Assembly: GCF_002113025.1 (NCBI RefSeq)
Contig: NZ_NEJH01000006.1
Coordinates: 62,001-126,000, forward strand
Source of the DNA: Pseudomonas sp. B28(2017)
GTDB taxonomy: Bacteria; Pseudomonadota; Gammaproteobacteria; Pseudomonadales; Pseudomonadaceae
Length of the DNA: 64,000 bases
Direction of reading: 5' to 3'
Below the pieces are notes generated by a model. That model saw nothing but the letters and a program-made list of their open reading frames with translations. It ran no database searches and was not told where the DNA came from. The translations under genes were made by a program, and so were the position numbers. Of the stretch, positions 50,431 to 59,334 are shown in pieces; the stretch's first letter is position 1, and each line of letters begins with the position of its first letter.

Positions 50431-50445
50431 AGTAGTAAAACTACA
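50431..50445. promoter_or_regulatory. Palindromic operator candidate 2 upstream of aceE
   Basis: AGTAGT-AAA-ACTACA, one mismatch from the perfect palindrome at 50379-50393. The centre-to-centre distance of 52 bp is about five helical turns, so both would lie on the same DNA face. Confidence 0.55.
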
Positions 50446-50592
50446 GGTGAGCGGCTTGTGGCCCCCGGCTGCGTTGTGAGAATAATCGTTAAGGTTGGTC
50501 TTTTTCCAACTACAAAAGGTAAAAGTTTGATGCTGGCTGCCAAAATTAAAGAAATTTCAGCTATTTCTAACTTTTGTTTGACACTCCCTCAG

Positions 50593-50617
50593 GTAGTGGG
50601 TTTTCGAAAACCACTAC
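50593..50617. repeat. Near-palindrome upstream of glnE
   Basis: GTAGTGGGTTTTC followed by GAAAACCACTAC, a nearly perfect inverted repeat with one unpaired G, 35 bp before the glnE start. It would form a hairpin in the 5' UTR or act as a protein site. It shares GTAGT/ACTAC ends with the aceE-side palindromes. Confidence 0.5.
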
Positions 50618-50651
50618 ATGCAGTCCGTTGTACGCCGATCAAGGATAGACC

Positions 50652-53591
50652 ATGAGCCTCCCTTCGTTTGCCGAACTGCCCGCCATTCTCCTGCCGTTTG
50701 TCACCCGTGCCGAGCAGTCGTTCCGGGCTGCCGTCGTCGCTTTGGGCGATGACCACGGGTTGTCTGCCTGGACGCCAGAGCGCTGGGCGCAATTTGCACG
50801 CGTCACCGCCGCCAGCGATTTCGTGATTGAACAGTGTGTTCGTGACCCTTTGATGTTGCTGCAGATGGTGCAGTCCGGCGAACTGGACCGCAGCTTTGCT
50901 CCCGGCGAGTTGTGCGCGCAGATTGCCGCCGCCGTGAGTGTGGCCGAGACCGACGATCAGCTTGGCCGCGCCTTGCGCCGTCAGCGTGCGCGCCACCAGG
51001 TGCGGATCATCTGGCGCGACCTGACCCGCCAGGCCGATTTGATCCAGACCTGTCGTGACCTCTCGGACATGGCCGATGCCAGTATCGATCAGGCCTATCA
51101 ATGGTTGTACGTGCGACATTGCCAGCAGTTCGGCGTGCCGACCGGCCGGCGCAGCGGCGAGCCGCAGCAGATGGTCATTCTTGGCATGGGCAAGCTCGGC
51201 GCGGTGGAGCTGAACCTGTCCTCGGACATCGATCTGATCTTTGCCTACCCCGAGGGTGGCGAAACCGTCGGCGTGAAACGCCCGCTGGATAACCAGGAGT
51301 TCTTCATTCGTCTGGGGCAGCGGCTGATCAAGGCTCTGGACCCGATGACCGTCGACGGCTTTGTGTTCCGCGTCGACATGCGCTTGCGCCCCTACGGTTC
51401 GGCAGGCGCGCTGGTGCTGAGCTTCAATGCGCTGGAGCAGTATTACCAGGACCAGGGGCGCGACTGGGAACGCTACGCCATGATCAAGTCGCGGGTGGTG
51501 GCCGGCGACCAGGTGGCCGGTGCGCAACTGCAAGACATGCTGCGGCCATTCGTTTACCGGCGTTACCTGGACTTTTCGGCCATCGAAGCGCTGCGCACCA
51601 TGAAGCAGCTGATCCAGCAGGAAGTGCGGCGCAAGGGTATGGCCGACAACATTAAGCTGGGTTCCGGTGGTATTCGTGAAGTCGAGTTCATTGCCCAGGC
51701 GTTCCAGCTGATTCACGGCGGCCGCGATTTGAGCTTGCAGCAGCGCCCACTGTTAAAGGTGCTCAGCACACTGGAAGGCCAGGGTTACCTGCCGCCGGCC
51801 GTGATCAGCGAGCTGCGTGAAGGTTACGAATTCCTGCGTTACACCGAACACGCGATTCAGGCGATTGCCGATCGCCAGACGCAAATGTTGCCCGATGGAG
51901 AGCAGGATCAGGCGCGTATTGCCTTTATGCTGGGTTTCGCCAACTGGACGGCTTTCCACGAACAACTGATGTATTGGCGCGGCCGCGTGGCCTGGCACTT
52001 CGGACAGGTGATCGCCGATCCCGACGAAGAGCAGGGCGCCGAAAGCGAAGTGGTGGTCGGCGGTGAATGGTTGCCGCTGTGGGAGGAGGCTCAGGACGAT
52101 GAGGCCGCTTGCCGCCAACTGGAAGAGGGTGGTTTCAAGGATGCCCCCAAAGCCTTGAAAGCCTTGGCCGGCTTGCGCAGCAGCCCGCAATTGAGGGCGA
52201 TGCAGCGTCTGGGGCGCGAACGTCTCGATGCTTTTATTCCGCGTTTGCTGGCTCAGGCCGTGGAGCATGACAATCCGGACCTGGTACTGGAACGGGTGCT
52301 GCCGCTGGTTGAAGCCGTGGCCCGTCGCTCCGCGTACCTGGTGCTACTGACCGAGAACCCCGGCGCGCTACGGCGTTTGCTGACGCTGTGCGCGGCGAGC
52401 CCGTGGATCGCCGAGCAAATCACTCGTTTCCCGTTGCTGCTCGACGAATTGCTCAACGAAGGCCGGCTGTTCAAGCCGCCGTTGGCCCCAGAGCTGGCGG
52501 CCGAGTTGCGCGAGCGCCTGACACGGATACCCGAGGACGACCTCGAACAGCAGATGGAAGCTCTGCGCCACTTCAAGCTGGCACACCGCTTGCGGGTGGC
52601 CGCTTCGGAAATCGCCGGCAGCCTGCCGTTGATGAAGGTCAGCGATTACCTGACCTGGCTCGCTGAAGCGATCCTGGAACAAGTGCTGGCACTGGCCTGG
52701 CGCCAGACCGTGGCCAAGTACGGCACGCCGCTGCGCACCGATGGCACCTTGTGCGATCCCGGTTTCATCATTGTCGGTTACGGGAAAGTCGGCGGCCTGG
52801 AACTCGGGCATGGTTCGGACCTGGATCTGGTGTTCATCCATGACGGTGATCCGCAGGCCGAAACCGATGGACCCAAACCCATCGATGGTGCGCAGTTTTT
52901 CACCCGTCTGGGGCAGCGGATCATTCATTTGCTGACGGCGCAGACCAACTCCGGGCAGTTATATGAAGTGGACATGCGTCTGCGGCCGTCCGGCGCGTCG
53001 GGGTTGCTGGTGAGTTCCCTGGGGGCGTTTGCCCGTTATCAGGAAAACGAAGCCTGGACCTGGGAGCACCAGGCGCTGGTGCGGGCGCGAGTGCTGGTGG
53101 GCAGTCAGGATGTCGGCCAGGCATTCGAGAAAGTCCGTGCCGCGATTTTGGGCAAGCCACGTGATTTGCCGACCCTGCGCCAGGAGGTCAGCGAGATGCG
53201 CGCCAAGATGCGCGATAACCTCGGCAGCAAGAGCACGGCGGCCGGCACCGGGGCGAATGCCTTCGAAGCCACGGCGCCGTTCGATATCAAGCAGGACGCC
53301 GGAGGTATCGTCGATATTGAATTTATGGTGCAATACGCGGCCTTGGCGTGGTCTGAAACACACCCGCCATTGCTGCGCTGGACGGATAATATCCGCATTC
53401 TGGAAGAGCTGGAACGTGAAGGGCTGATGCCCGTCGAAGATGCCGGCCTGTTGCGTGAAGCGTATAAAGCGTACCGTTCCGCTGCCCACCGGCAGGCTCT
53501 GCAGAAGAACCCGGGGGTGATACCGGCTGACCAGTTCGCGGACGAACGGCAGCAGGTCATGCGGATCTGGCGAGAGCTGGGTCTACGCTGA
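50652..53591 (+). CDS. glnE: Bifunctional glutamine synthetase adenylyltransferase/deadenylase GlnE
   Basis: Protein of 979 aa controlling glutamine synthetase by attaching or removing AMP in response to PII. Both nucleotidyltransferase halves are complete: the N-terminal adenylyl-removing domain with GMGKLGAVELNLSSDIDLIF and the C-terminal adenylyl-transferring domain with GYGKVGGLELGHGSDLDLVF. Each holds the metal-binding DxD. GGIREVEFIAQ and GGIVDIEFMVQ are the paired GlnE helical signatures. The gene is divergent from aceE. Confidence 0.97.
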   Translation: MSLPSFAELPAILLPFVTRAEQSFRAAVVALGDDHGLSAWTPERWAQFARVTAASDFVIEQCVRDPLMLLQMVQSGELDRSFAPGELCAQIAAAVSVAETDDQLGRALRRQRARHQVRIIWRDLTRQADLIQTCRDLSDMADASIDQAYQWLYVRHCQQFGVPTGRRSGEPQQMVILGMGKLGAVELNLSSDIDLIFAYPEGGETVGVKRPLDNQEFFIRLGQRLIKALDPMTVDGFVFRVDMRLRPYGSAGALVLSFNALEQYYQDQGRDWERYAMIKSRVVAGDQVAGAQLQDMLRPFVYRRYLDFSAIEALRTMKQLIQQEVRRKGMADNIKLGSGGIREVEFIAQAFQLIHGGRDLSLQQRPLLKVLSTLEGQGYLPPAVISELREGYEFLRYTEHAIQAIADRQTQMLPDGEQDQARIAFMLGFANWTAFHEQLMYWRGRVAWHFGQVIADPDEEQGAESEVVVGGEWLPLWEEAQDDEAACRQLEEGGFKDAPKALKALAGLRSSPQLRAMQRLGRERLDAFIPRLLAQAVEHDNPDLVLERVLPLVEAVARRSAYLVLLTENPGALRRLLTLCAASPWIAEQITRFPLLLDELLNEGRLFKPPLAPELAAELRERLTRIPEDDLEQQMEALRHFKLAHRLRVAASEIAGSLPLMKVSDYLTWLAEAILEQVLALAWRQTVAKYGTPLRTDGTLCDPGFIIVGYGKVGGLELGHGSDLDLVFIHDGDPQAETDGPKPIDGAQFFTRLGQRIIHLLTAQTNSGQLYEVDMRLRPSGASGLLVSSLGAFARYQENEAWTWEHQALVRARVLVGSQDVGQAFEKVRAAILGKPRDLPTLRQEVSEMRAKMRDNLGSKSTAAGTGANAFEATAPFDIKQDAGGIVDIEFMVQYAALAWSETHPPLLRWTDNIRILEELEREGLMPVEDAGLLREAYKAYRSAAHRQALQKNPGVIPADQFADERQQVMRIWRELGLR

Positions 53592-53620
53592 AACGGGGTA
53601 TTTGATACGCCAATATTCCC

Positions 53621-53749
53621 TGTAGGAGCGAGTCTGCTCCGGGCGGCGATCCGACGATGGTCGTTAACGATAACGCGACGAGCCTGACGCCCCGCGGAGT
53701 TTTCAGGTTCATCGTCGGAACGCCGCCCGGAGCAAGCTCGCTCCTGCGG
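53621..53749. repeat. Extended REPIN between glnE and waaF
   Basis: Inverted arms of about 39-40 bp: left 53621-53659, right 53710-53749. They start at the GAGCGAG REP core and run through CTCCGGGCGGCGATCCGACG, with one or two base changes. The spacer contains GGTCGTTAACGATA, as in the 40.2-kb REPIN. A 25-bp part of the arm recurs at 60814-60838. From memory, ilvE lies at this position in PAO1. It is absent here. Confidence 0.85.
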
Positions 53750-53825
53750 TAGTAGATTTGCGGTGTTTTGTAGAATTATCGAGGCGGGGAGGCGTAGGCC
53801 TCCCCGGTTCGTTTATGGAAACCAC

Positions 53826-54860
53826 ATGAAAACTCTGATCGTTGGGCCCAGTTGGGTCGGTGACATGGTGATGGCGCAGACACTTTTCCAGTGTCTGAAA
53901 CAGCGCCACCCGCAGTGCGAAATCGACGTGCTGGCCCCCGAGTGGAGCCGGCCGATTCTTGAGCGCATGCCCGAAGTTCGCCAGGCCTTGAGCTTTCCGC
54001 TCGGTCACGGTGTCCTGGAGCTGGCGACGCGCCGACGCATCGGCAAATCTCTGACCGGCCAGTACGATCAGGCGATCCTGCTGCCCAATTCCCTGAAGTC
54101 GGCGCTGGTGCCGTTCTTTGCCGGCATCCCGAAACGCAGCGGCTGGCGTGGCGAATTCCGTTATGGCTTGCTCAATGACGTGCGCACGCTGGATAAAGAT
54201 CGTTATCCGCTGATGATCGAGCGCTTCATGGCCCTGGCTTACGAACCGGGCGTCGAGCTGCCAAAACCCTATCCGCGTCCGGCGCTGCAGATCGACCCGG
54301 TTACCCGCGAAGCGGCACTGGCCAAGTTCGGCCTGACCCTCGACCGTCCGGTGTTGGTCCTGTGTCCCGGCGCCGAGTTTGGCGAGTCCAAGCGCTGGCC
54401 GTCCGAGCATTACGCCAAGGTCGCCGAAACGAAGATCCGTGAAGGCTGGCAAGTCTGGCTGTTCGGTTCGAAAAACGATCACGCCGTGGGCGAAGACATC
54501 CGTGCGCGGCTGATTCCCGGCCTGCGAGAAGAATCGGTCAACCTCAGCGGCGGCACCTCGCTGGCCGAAGCCATTGACCTGATGTCCTGTGCCGATTCGG
54601 TGGTGTCCAACGACTCCGGCCTGATGCACGTCGCCGCTGCGCTGAACCGCCCGCTGGTGGCGGTCTACGGTTCGACGTCGCCGGGCTTCACGCCGCCGCT
54701 GGCCGAGCATGTCGAGATCGTGCGCCTGGGCATTGAATGTAGCCCATGCTTCGACCGCACCTGCCGGTTCGGCCATTACAACTGCTTGCGCCAGCTCATG
54801 CCGCAAGCGGTGAACGAAGCCTTGCAGCGTTTGCAGGGCACTGTGGTCGAGGTCAAATAG
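53826..54860 (+). CDS. waaF: ADP-heptose:LPS heptosyltransferase II
   Basis: GT9 enzyme of 344 aa adding the second heptose to the LPS inner core at the inner-membrane cytosolic face. Family features are the N-terminal GPSWVGDMVMAQTLF, LCPGAEFGESKRWP, and the nucleotide-sugar site VVSNDSGLMHVAAALNRPLVAVYG. The start at 53826 (MKTLIVGPSW) is chosen over an extended frame that crosses the REPIN flank. It is the first of a tightly packed LPS core operon. Confidence 0.96.
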   Translation: MKTLIVGPSWVGDMVMAQTLFQCLKQRHPQCEIDVLAPEWSRPILERMPEVRQALSFPLGHGVLELATRRRIGKSLTGQYDQAILLPNSLKSALVPFFAGIPKRSGWRGEFRYGLLNDVRTLDKDRYPLMIERFMALAYEPGVELPKPYPRPALQIDPVTREAALAKFGLTLDRPVLVLCPGAEFGESKRWPSEHYAKVAETKIREGWQVWLFGSKNDHAVGEDIRARLIPGLREESVNLSGGTSLAEAIDLMSCADSVVSNDSGLMHVAAALNRPLVAVYGSTSPGFTPPLAEHVEIVRLGIECSPCFDRTCRFGHYNCLRQLMPQAVNEALQRLQGTVVEVK

Positions 54861-54861
54861 T

Positions 54862-55923
54862 TTGCGGGTTCTGTTGATCAAGACTTCTTCGCTGGGTGAC
54901 GTCATTCACGCGTTGCCGGCGTTGACTGACGCGGCGCGGGCGATTCCCGGCATCAAGTTCGACTGGGTGGTGGAAGAAGGTTTTGCCGAGATCCCGACTT
55001 GGCATCCGGCGGTGGGCAAGGTGATTCCGGTGGCGATCCGTCGCTGGCGCAAAAACATCTGGCAGACCATCAAGAGCGGCGAGTGGAAGCGCTTCAAGCA
55101 AAGCGTTCGTGCCACGAAATATGACCTGGTGATCGACGCCCAGGGCTTGCTGAAAAGCGCCTGGCTGACCCGTTACGTCAAGGCACCGGTGGCCGGCCTC
55201 GATAAAAGCTCTGCACGCGAACCCATTGCTGCGCGCTTTTACGATCGACGCCTGGCCGTTGCCCGCGGGCAGCACGCGGTGGAGCGAGTGCGCCAGTTGT
55301 TCGCCATCGCGTTGGGCTATGACTTGCCCAAAGGCCTGGGCGACTACGGACTGAGTGTCGAGCGCCTGGTGGAATTGCCGCGCAAGAATCCTTACGTGGT
55401 GTTTCTGCATGGCACCACCTGGGACACCAAACACTGGCCCGAAGCCTATTGGCGCGAGCTGACCGAACGGGTCGGCTACCTTGGCGTCGGCGTGAAGTTG
55501 CCCTGGGGCAATGCGCAGGAGAAAGCCCGGGCCGAGCGTATCGCTGCGGGTTTCAAGCACGCCGAGGTGCTGCCAAAACTGAATCTGGCAGGTGTCGGCA
55601 AGGTGCTGGCCGGCGCGCAAGCCTGCGTGGCGGTGGACACCGGCCTCGGCCATCTGGCCGCCGCGCTGGATGTGCCGACGCTGTCGCTGTTCGGCCCGAC
55701 CAATCCCGGGCTGACCGGCGCCTACGGCAAGGTGCAGATTCACATGGCCAGCGACTTCCCGTGCGCGCCGTGCCTGCAAAAGAAATGCACCTATCAACCG
55801 ACGGCCGACGATGCCCGTCAATTTGACCTGAAACGCGAGTGGCCGTTGTGCTTCACGCGTCTGAATCCCGAGCGTGTCGCCAGCCGACTGAGCACGTTGT
55901 TAATGGCTGAGGAGCTGCGCTGA
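54862..55923 (+). CDS. waaC: ADP-heptose:LPS heptosyltransferase I
   Basis: GT9 enzyme of 353 aa adding the first heptose to Kdo. It starts MRVLLIKTSSLGDVIHALPAL, which is typical of WaaC, and has FLHGTTWDTKHWPE plus the sugar-nucleotide site VAVDTGLGHLAAALDVPTLSLFG. The start codon is TTG at 54862, one base after the waaF stop. The stop shares a base with the waaG ATG (TGATG). Confidence 0.96.
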   Translation: MRVLLIKTSSLGDVIHALPALTDAARAIPGIKFDWVVEEGFAEIPTWHPAVGKVIPVAIRRWRKNIWQTIKSGEWKRFKQSVRATKYDLVIDAQGLLKSAWLTRYVKAPVAGLDKSSAREPIAARFYDRRLAVARGQHAVERVRQLFAIALGYDLPKGLGDYGLSVERLVELPRKNPYVVFLHGTTWDTKHWPEAYWRELTERVGYLGVGVKLPWGNAQEKARAERIAAGFKHAEVLPKLNLAGVGKVLAGAQACVAVDTGLGHLAAALDVPTLSLFGPTNPGLTGAYGKVQIHMASDFPCAPCLQKKCTYQPTADDARQFDLKREWPLCFTRLNPERVASRLSTLLMAEELR

Positions 55924-57044
55924 TGCAATTGGCATTTGTTTTGTACAAATATTTTCCGTTCGGCGGCTTGCAGCGCGATTTCATGCGCATCGCCCTGGAA
56001 TGCCAGAAGCGCGGTCACCAGATTCGCGTCTACACGCTGATCTGGGAAGGCGACGTGCCGCCGGGTTTCGAAGTGCTGGTGGCGCCGGTCAAGGCGTTCT
56101 TCAACCATCGGCGCAACGAAAAACTCAGCGAATGGATGGAGGCGGACCTGGCCCGGCGCCCGGTCGACCGCCTGATCGGCTTCAACAAGATGCCGGGCCT
56201 GGACGTCTACTACGCCGCCGACGGCTGCTTTGAAGACAAGGCGCAGAACCTGCGCAATTCGCTGTATCGCCGCTGGGGCCGCTATCGCCACTTCGCCGAA
56301 TACGAGCGGGCAGTGTTCGCCAGGGACGCCAAGACCGAAGTATTGATGATTTCCGAGGTGCAGCAGCCGCTGTTCATCAAGCATTACGACACGCCGCTGG
56401 AGCGTTTCCACCTGCTGCCACCGGGTATCGCCCAGGATCGTCGCCGGCCGGCCGATGCCGATGAGATTCGTGCCGGGTTCCGCGCTGAGTTCAATCTCAA
56501 GGGCGACGAACTGCTGCTGGTGCAGATCGGCTCCGGGTTCAAGACCAAAGGTGTTGACCGCAGCCTCAAGGCACTGGCGGCATTGCCTGCCGAGTTGAGG
56601 AAGCGCACCCGGCTGTTTGTAATTGGCCAGGATGACCCCAAATTATTCCAGATGCAGAGTGCGACACTGGGGCTCGGCGACAACGTCACGTTCCTCAAGG
56701 GGCGCAGTGATATCCCGCGTTTCCTGTTGGGTGCCGACCTGTTGATCCACCCGGCGTACAACGAAAATACCGGCACCGTGCTGCTCGAAGCGCTGGTGGC
56801 CGGTTTGCCGGTGCTGGTGAGCGCGGTGTGCGGTTACGCCCATTACATCGCCGAGGCCGATGCCGGTCTGGTGCTGGACGAACCGTTCGATCAGGCACAG
56901 TTGACGCAGTACCTGACCGGCATGTTGAACGACGCTCAAGCAAGGGCGGCCTGGAGCCGCAATGGTCTGGCCTACGCCGAGACGGCCGACCTCTACAGCA
57001 TGCCGCAGCACGCGGCCGATGTGATTCTGGCGGAGCACGCTTAA
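55923..57044 (+). CDS. waaG: LPS core alpha-1,3-glucosyltransferase I (WaaG type)
   Basis: GT4 enzyme of 373 aa beginning MQLAFVLYKYFPFGGLQRDFM, the WaaG-family signature. It has the donor site HPAYNENTGTVLLEALVAGLPVLVSAVCG with the E-x7-E pair. In Pseudomonas WaaG adds the first hexose (GalN from memory) to HepII. It overlaps waaC by one base and is directly followed by waaP. Confidence 0.94.
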   Translation: MQLAFVLYKYFPFGGLQRDFMRIALECQKRGHQIRVYTLIWEGDVPPGFEVLVAPVKAFFNHRRNEKLSEWMEADLARRPVDRLIGFNKMPGLDVYYAADGCFEDKAQNLRNSLYRRWGRYRHFAEYERAVFARDAKTEVLMISEVQQPLFIKHYDTPLERFHLLPPGIAQDRRRPADADEIRAGFRAEFNLKGDELLLVQIGSGFKTKGVDRSLKALAALPAELRKRTRLFVIGQDDPKLFQMQSATLGLGDNVTFLKGRSDIPRFLLGADLLIHPAYNENTGTVLLEALVAGLPVLVSAVCGYAHYIAEADAGLVLDEPFDQAQLTQYLTGMLNDAQARAAWSRNGLAYAETADLYSMPQHAADVILAEHA

Positions 57045-57851
57045 ATGAAGTTGATGCTGGCTGAACCGTTCAAGAGCCTCTGGGCCGGACGCGACCCGTT
57101 CGCCGAAGTCGAGGGGCTCAAGGGCGAGGTGTACCGCGAGCTGGAAGCACGCCGGACGTTACGCACGGAAGTCGACGGCAACGGGTTTTTCGTGAAAATC
57201 CATCGTGGCATCGGCTGGGGCGAAATCTTCAAGAACCTGCTCACTGCCAAGCTTCCTGTACTGGGTGCCGGTCAGGAGTGGCAGGCCATTCAGCGCCTGC
57301 AGGAAGCCGGTGTGCCGACCATGACCGCTGTCGCATATGGCGAGAAGGGCCGCAACCCGGCCGACCAGCACTCGTTCATCGTCACCGAAGAGCTGGCGCC
57401 CACGGTCAGTCTCGAAGATTTCAGCATTAATTGGATCAGGCAGCCGCCCGAGCCAAAGCTCAAGCGCGCGCTGATCGCTGAAGTTGCACGCATGACCGGT
57501 ATGATGCACCGCGCCGGGGTGAACCACCGCGACTGCTACATCTGCCATTTCCTGCTGCACACTGACAAGCCGGTGACCGCGGAGGACTTCAAGCTCTCGG
57601 TGATCGACCTGCACCGCGCCCAGACCCGCCCGGCAATTACTTCGCGCTGGCGAAACAAGGATCTGGCGGCCCTGTACTTTTCCGCGCTGGACATCGGTCT
57701 GACTCGACGCGACAAGCTGCGTTTCCTCAAGGGCTATTTCCAGCAGCCGCTGCGTCAGGTCCTGAGTGAAGAGGCCGCTTTGCTGGCATGGCTCGATGGC
57801 AAGGCCAATAAGCTCTACGAGCGTAAACAGCGATACGGGGATGCGCTCTGA
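57045..57851 (+). CDS. waaP: LPS core heptose(I) kinase WaaP
   Basis: Kinase-fold protein of 268 aa phosphorylating Hep I of the inner core, an essential step in P. aeruginosa. ATP-site Lys51 (FFVKIHRG), catalytic loop HRDCYICHFL with Asp163, and the metal Asp188 in VIDLHRAQ are all present. The start ATG follows the waaG stop with no gap. It is the canonical kinase of the four-kinase run. Confidence 0.95.
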   Translation: MKLMLAEPFKSLWAGRDPFAEVEGLKGEVYRELEARRTLRTEVDGNGFFVKIHRGIGWGEIFKNLLTAKLPVLGAGQEWQAIQRLQEAGVPTMTAVAYGEKGRNPADQHSFIVTEELAPTVSLEDFSINWIRQPPEPKLKRALIAEVARMTGMMHRAGVNHRDCYICHFLLHTDKPVTAEDFKLSVIDLHRAQTRPAITSRWRNKDLAALYFSALDIGLTRRDKLRFLKGYFQQPLRQVLSEEAALLAWLDGKANKLYERKQRYGDAL

Positions 57852-58585
57852 TGTCGGGTTGGAGACTGGAGCCGGCCTACAGCGACCTGGCCGATGACTT
57901 TGGCAGCCTCGAGGCTGTGTTTGCGCTGCAAGGCGAGCAGATCACCAGTGACCTGCTCTCGGAGGTCATCCGTGTCGAGCGCAATGGCGTCAACTATTAC
58001 GTCAAGCGCTACGTGGGTGCTGGCAGAGGCTTGCGGCGTTACCTGGGCAAACCTCGGGTGAAGATGGAATGGCAGAACCTCAAGCGCTTCGCCAAGTGGG
58101 GTATCCCCACTGCCGAAGTGGTGGCCTGGGGGCTGGAACGGCGAGGTGTGGCCTACGCTCGCGGCGCGATGATAACCCGGGAGCTACCGCGTACCGAAGA
58201 CTTGTCGGCACTGGCCGAGCGGCGCGATCCGAAACTGTCGGATCGCGCTTGGGTCGACACTGTCAGTCGTCAGTTGGCCCAGTACACCCGGACCATGCAC
58301 GACCACCGTTTCACTCATAACGACTTGAAGTGGCGCAACCTGCTGATCGACGATGAGGCCCGACTGTTTTTGATCGATTGCCCCAACGGCGATTTCTGGC
58401 GCGGTTTCTGGCTCAAGTACCGTATCACCAAGGATCTGGCGTGCCTGGACAAGGTTGCCAAGTATCAACTGTCGGCGACCCAGCGGCTGCGCTTTTACTT
58501 GCAGTACCGCAACCGGCCCCGGCTCAACGCTGCGGACAAAAAACGCATCCGGCACGTGTTGAGGTTTTTCGAGGGGCGCGAATGA
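57851..58585 (+). CDS. wapP: LPS core kinase of the InaA/WaaP family (WapP-like)
   Basis: Kinase-like protein of 244 aa. ATP-site Lys52 lies in YYVKRYVGAG, catalytic loop FTHNDLKWRNLLI has Asp158 and Asn163, and LIDCPNGD has metal Asp176, so it should be active. It presumably phosphorylates a heptose of the inner core alongside WaaP. The symbol is by position after waaP, as in P. aeruginosa. It overlaps waaP by one base. Confidence 0.85.
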   Translation: MSGWRLEPAYSDLADDFGSLEAVFALQGEQITSDLLSEVIRVERNGVNYYVKRYVGAGRGLRRYLGKPRVKMEWQNLKRFAKWGIPTAEVVAWGLERRGVAYARGAMITRELPRTEDLSALAERRDPKLSDRAWVDTVSRQLAQYTRTMHDHRFTHNDLKWRNLLIDDEARLFLIDCPNGDFWRGFWLKYRITKDLACLDKVAKYQLSATQRLRFYLQYRNRPRLNAADKKRIRHVLRFFEGRE

Positions 58586-59334
58586 CTGATTTTCTGGCTG
58601 CTGAAGACCGTGCGCTGCTTGAGCGCCATGGCCTCGGCACGTTCGATGCACTCTGGACCAGGCAACTCGATGCGGTGGACGAACCCAACACCGGTCGCGG
58701 GGGCTGGAGCAGCGTGTTTCGGCTGGATCTGGAAGGTCATGGTTTCTACCTCAAGCGTCAAAGCAACTACCTGACCCGTACGTTACGCGCCCCCTTCGGC
58801 GAGCCAAGTTTCGCTCGCGAGTTTCGTAACATCTCCCGTTATCAGAAGTTGGGGGTTCCAGCGCTGGAAGCGGTGTTCTACGGGGAGCGCAAGGTCAATG
58901 GCGAAGTGCGCGCGATCCTGGTGACCCGCGCCCTGGACGGTTGGGACGACCTCGAATCGCTGCTGCAGCGTTGGGATGAATTGAGCCCTGAGCAGCACTC
59001 GGAAATCCTCAAGGCCAGTGGTGAGCTGGCCCGGCAACTGCACGCTGCACGCCAGGTGCATGGGTGCTTCTATCCCAAGCATATTTTCATGCGCGCCACC
59101 GGCAGCGGCTATCAGGCTCAATTGATCGATCTGGAAAAAACCCGACCGCTGCTGTACGGGCAGCGTGACCGGATCAAGGATCTGGAACCGCTGGCGCGCC
59201 GCGCACCCGAGTGGGGCGAGTCGCAACTGCGGCAATTACTGGCCGCCTATCTGGATCAGTCGCAGGACAGCTCGCTGGTCGACAGCTGGCTGCAGCGTTT
59301 GACCGTGCGGCGCAGTCAAAAGAGGCCACGCTGA
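58582..59334 (+). CDS. InaA-family LPS kinase-like protein lacking the catalytic Asp (WapQ-like)
   Basis: Protein of 250 aa with the kinase-like fold: Lys59 in GFYLKRQSN, EFRNISRYQKLGVP, and the metal Asp183 in LIDLEKTRP. At the catalytic loop it reads VHGCFYPKHIFM. By alignment with WaaP HRDCYICHF, the catalytic Asp position is Cys162. It may be a pseudokinase or use a shifted acid. The position fits WapQ of P. aeruginosa. It starts at 58582 with an ATGA overlap. A longer frame to 58378 belongs to the upstream gene region and is rejected. Confidence 0.8.
   Translation: MTDFLAAEDRALLERHGLGTFDALWTRQLDAVDEPNTGRGGWSSVFRLDLEGHGFYLKRQSNYLTRTLRAPFGEPSFAREFRNISRYQKLGVPALEAVFYGERKVNGEVRAILVTRALDGWDDLESLLQRWDELSPEQHSEILKASGELARQLHAARQVHGCFYPKHIFMRATGSGYQAQLIDLEKTRPLLYGQRDRIKDLEPLARRAPEWGESQLRQLLAAYLDQSQDSSLVDSWLQRLTVRRSQKRPR

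Larger units (their letters stand above)
50269..50651. other. Divergent intergenic region between aceE and glnE
   Basis: About 383 bp. It contains the two GTAGT-type palindromes (50379-50393, 50431-50445), an AT-rich tract near 50510-50580 likely to hold the glnE promoter, and an inverted repeat at 50593-50617. The glnE ribosome-binding site AAGGA lies just before its start. No gene seen. Confidence 0.55.
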
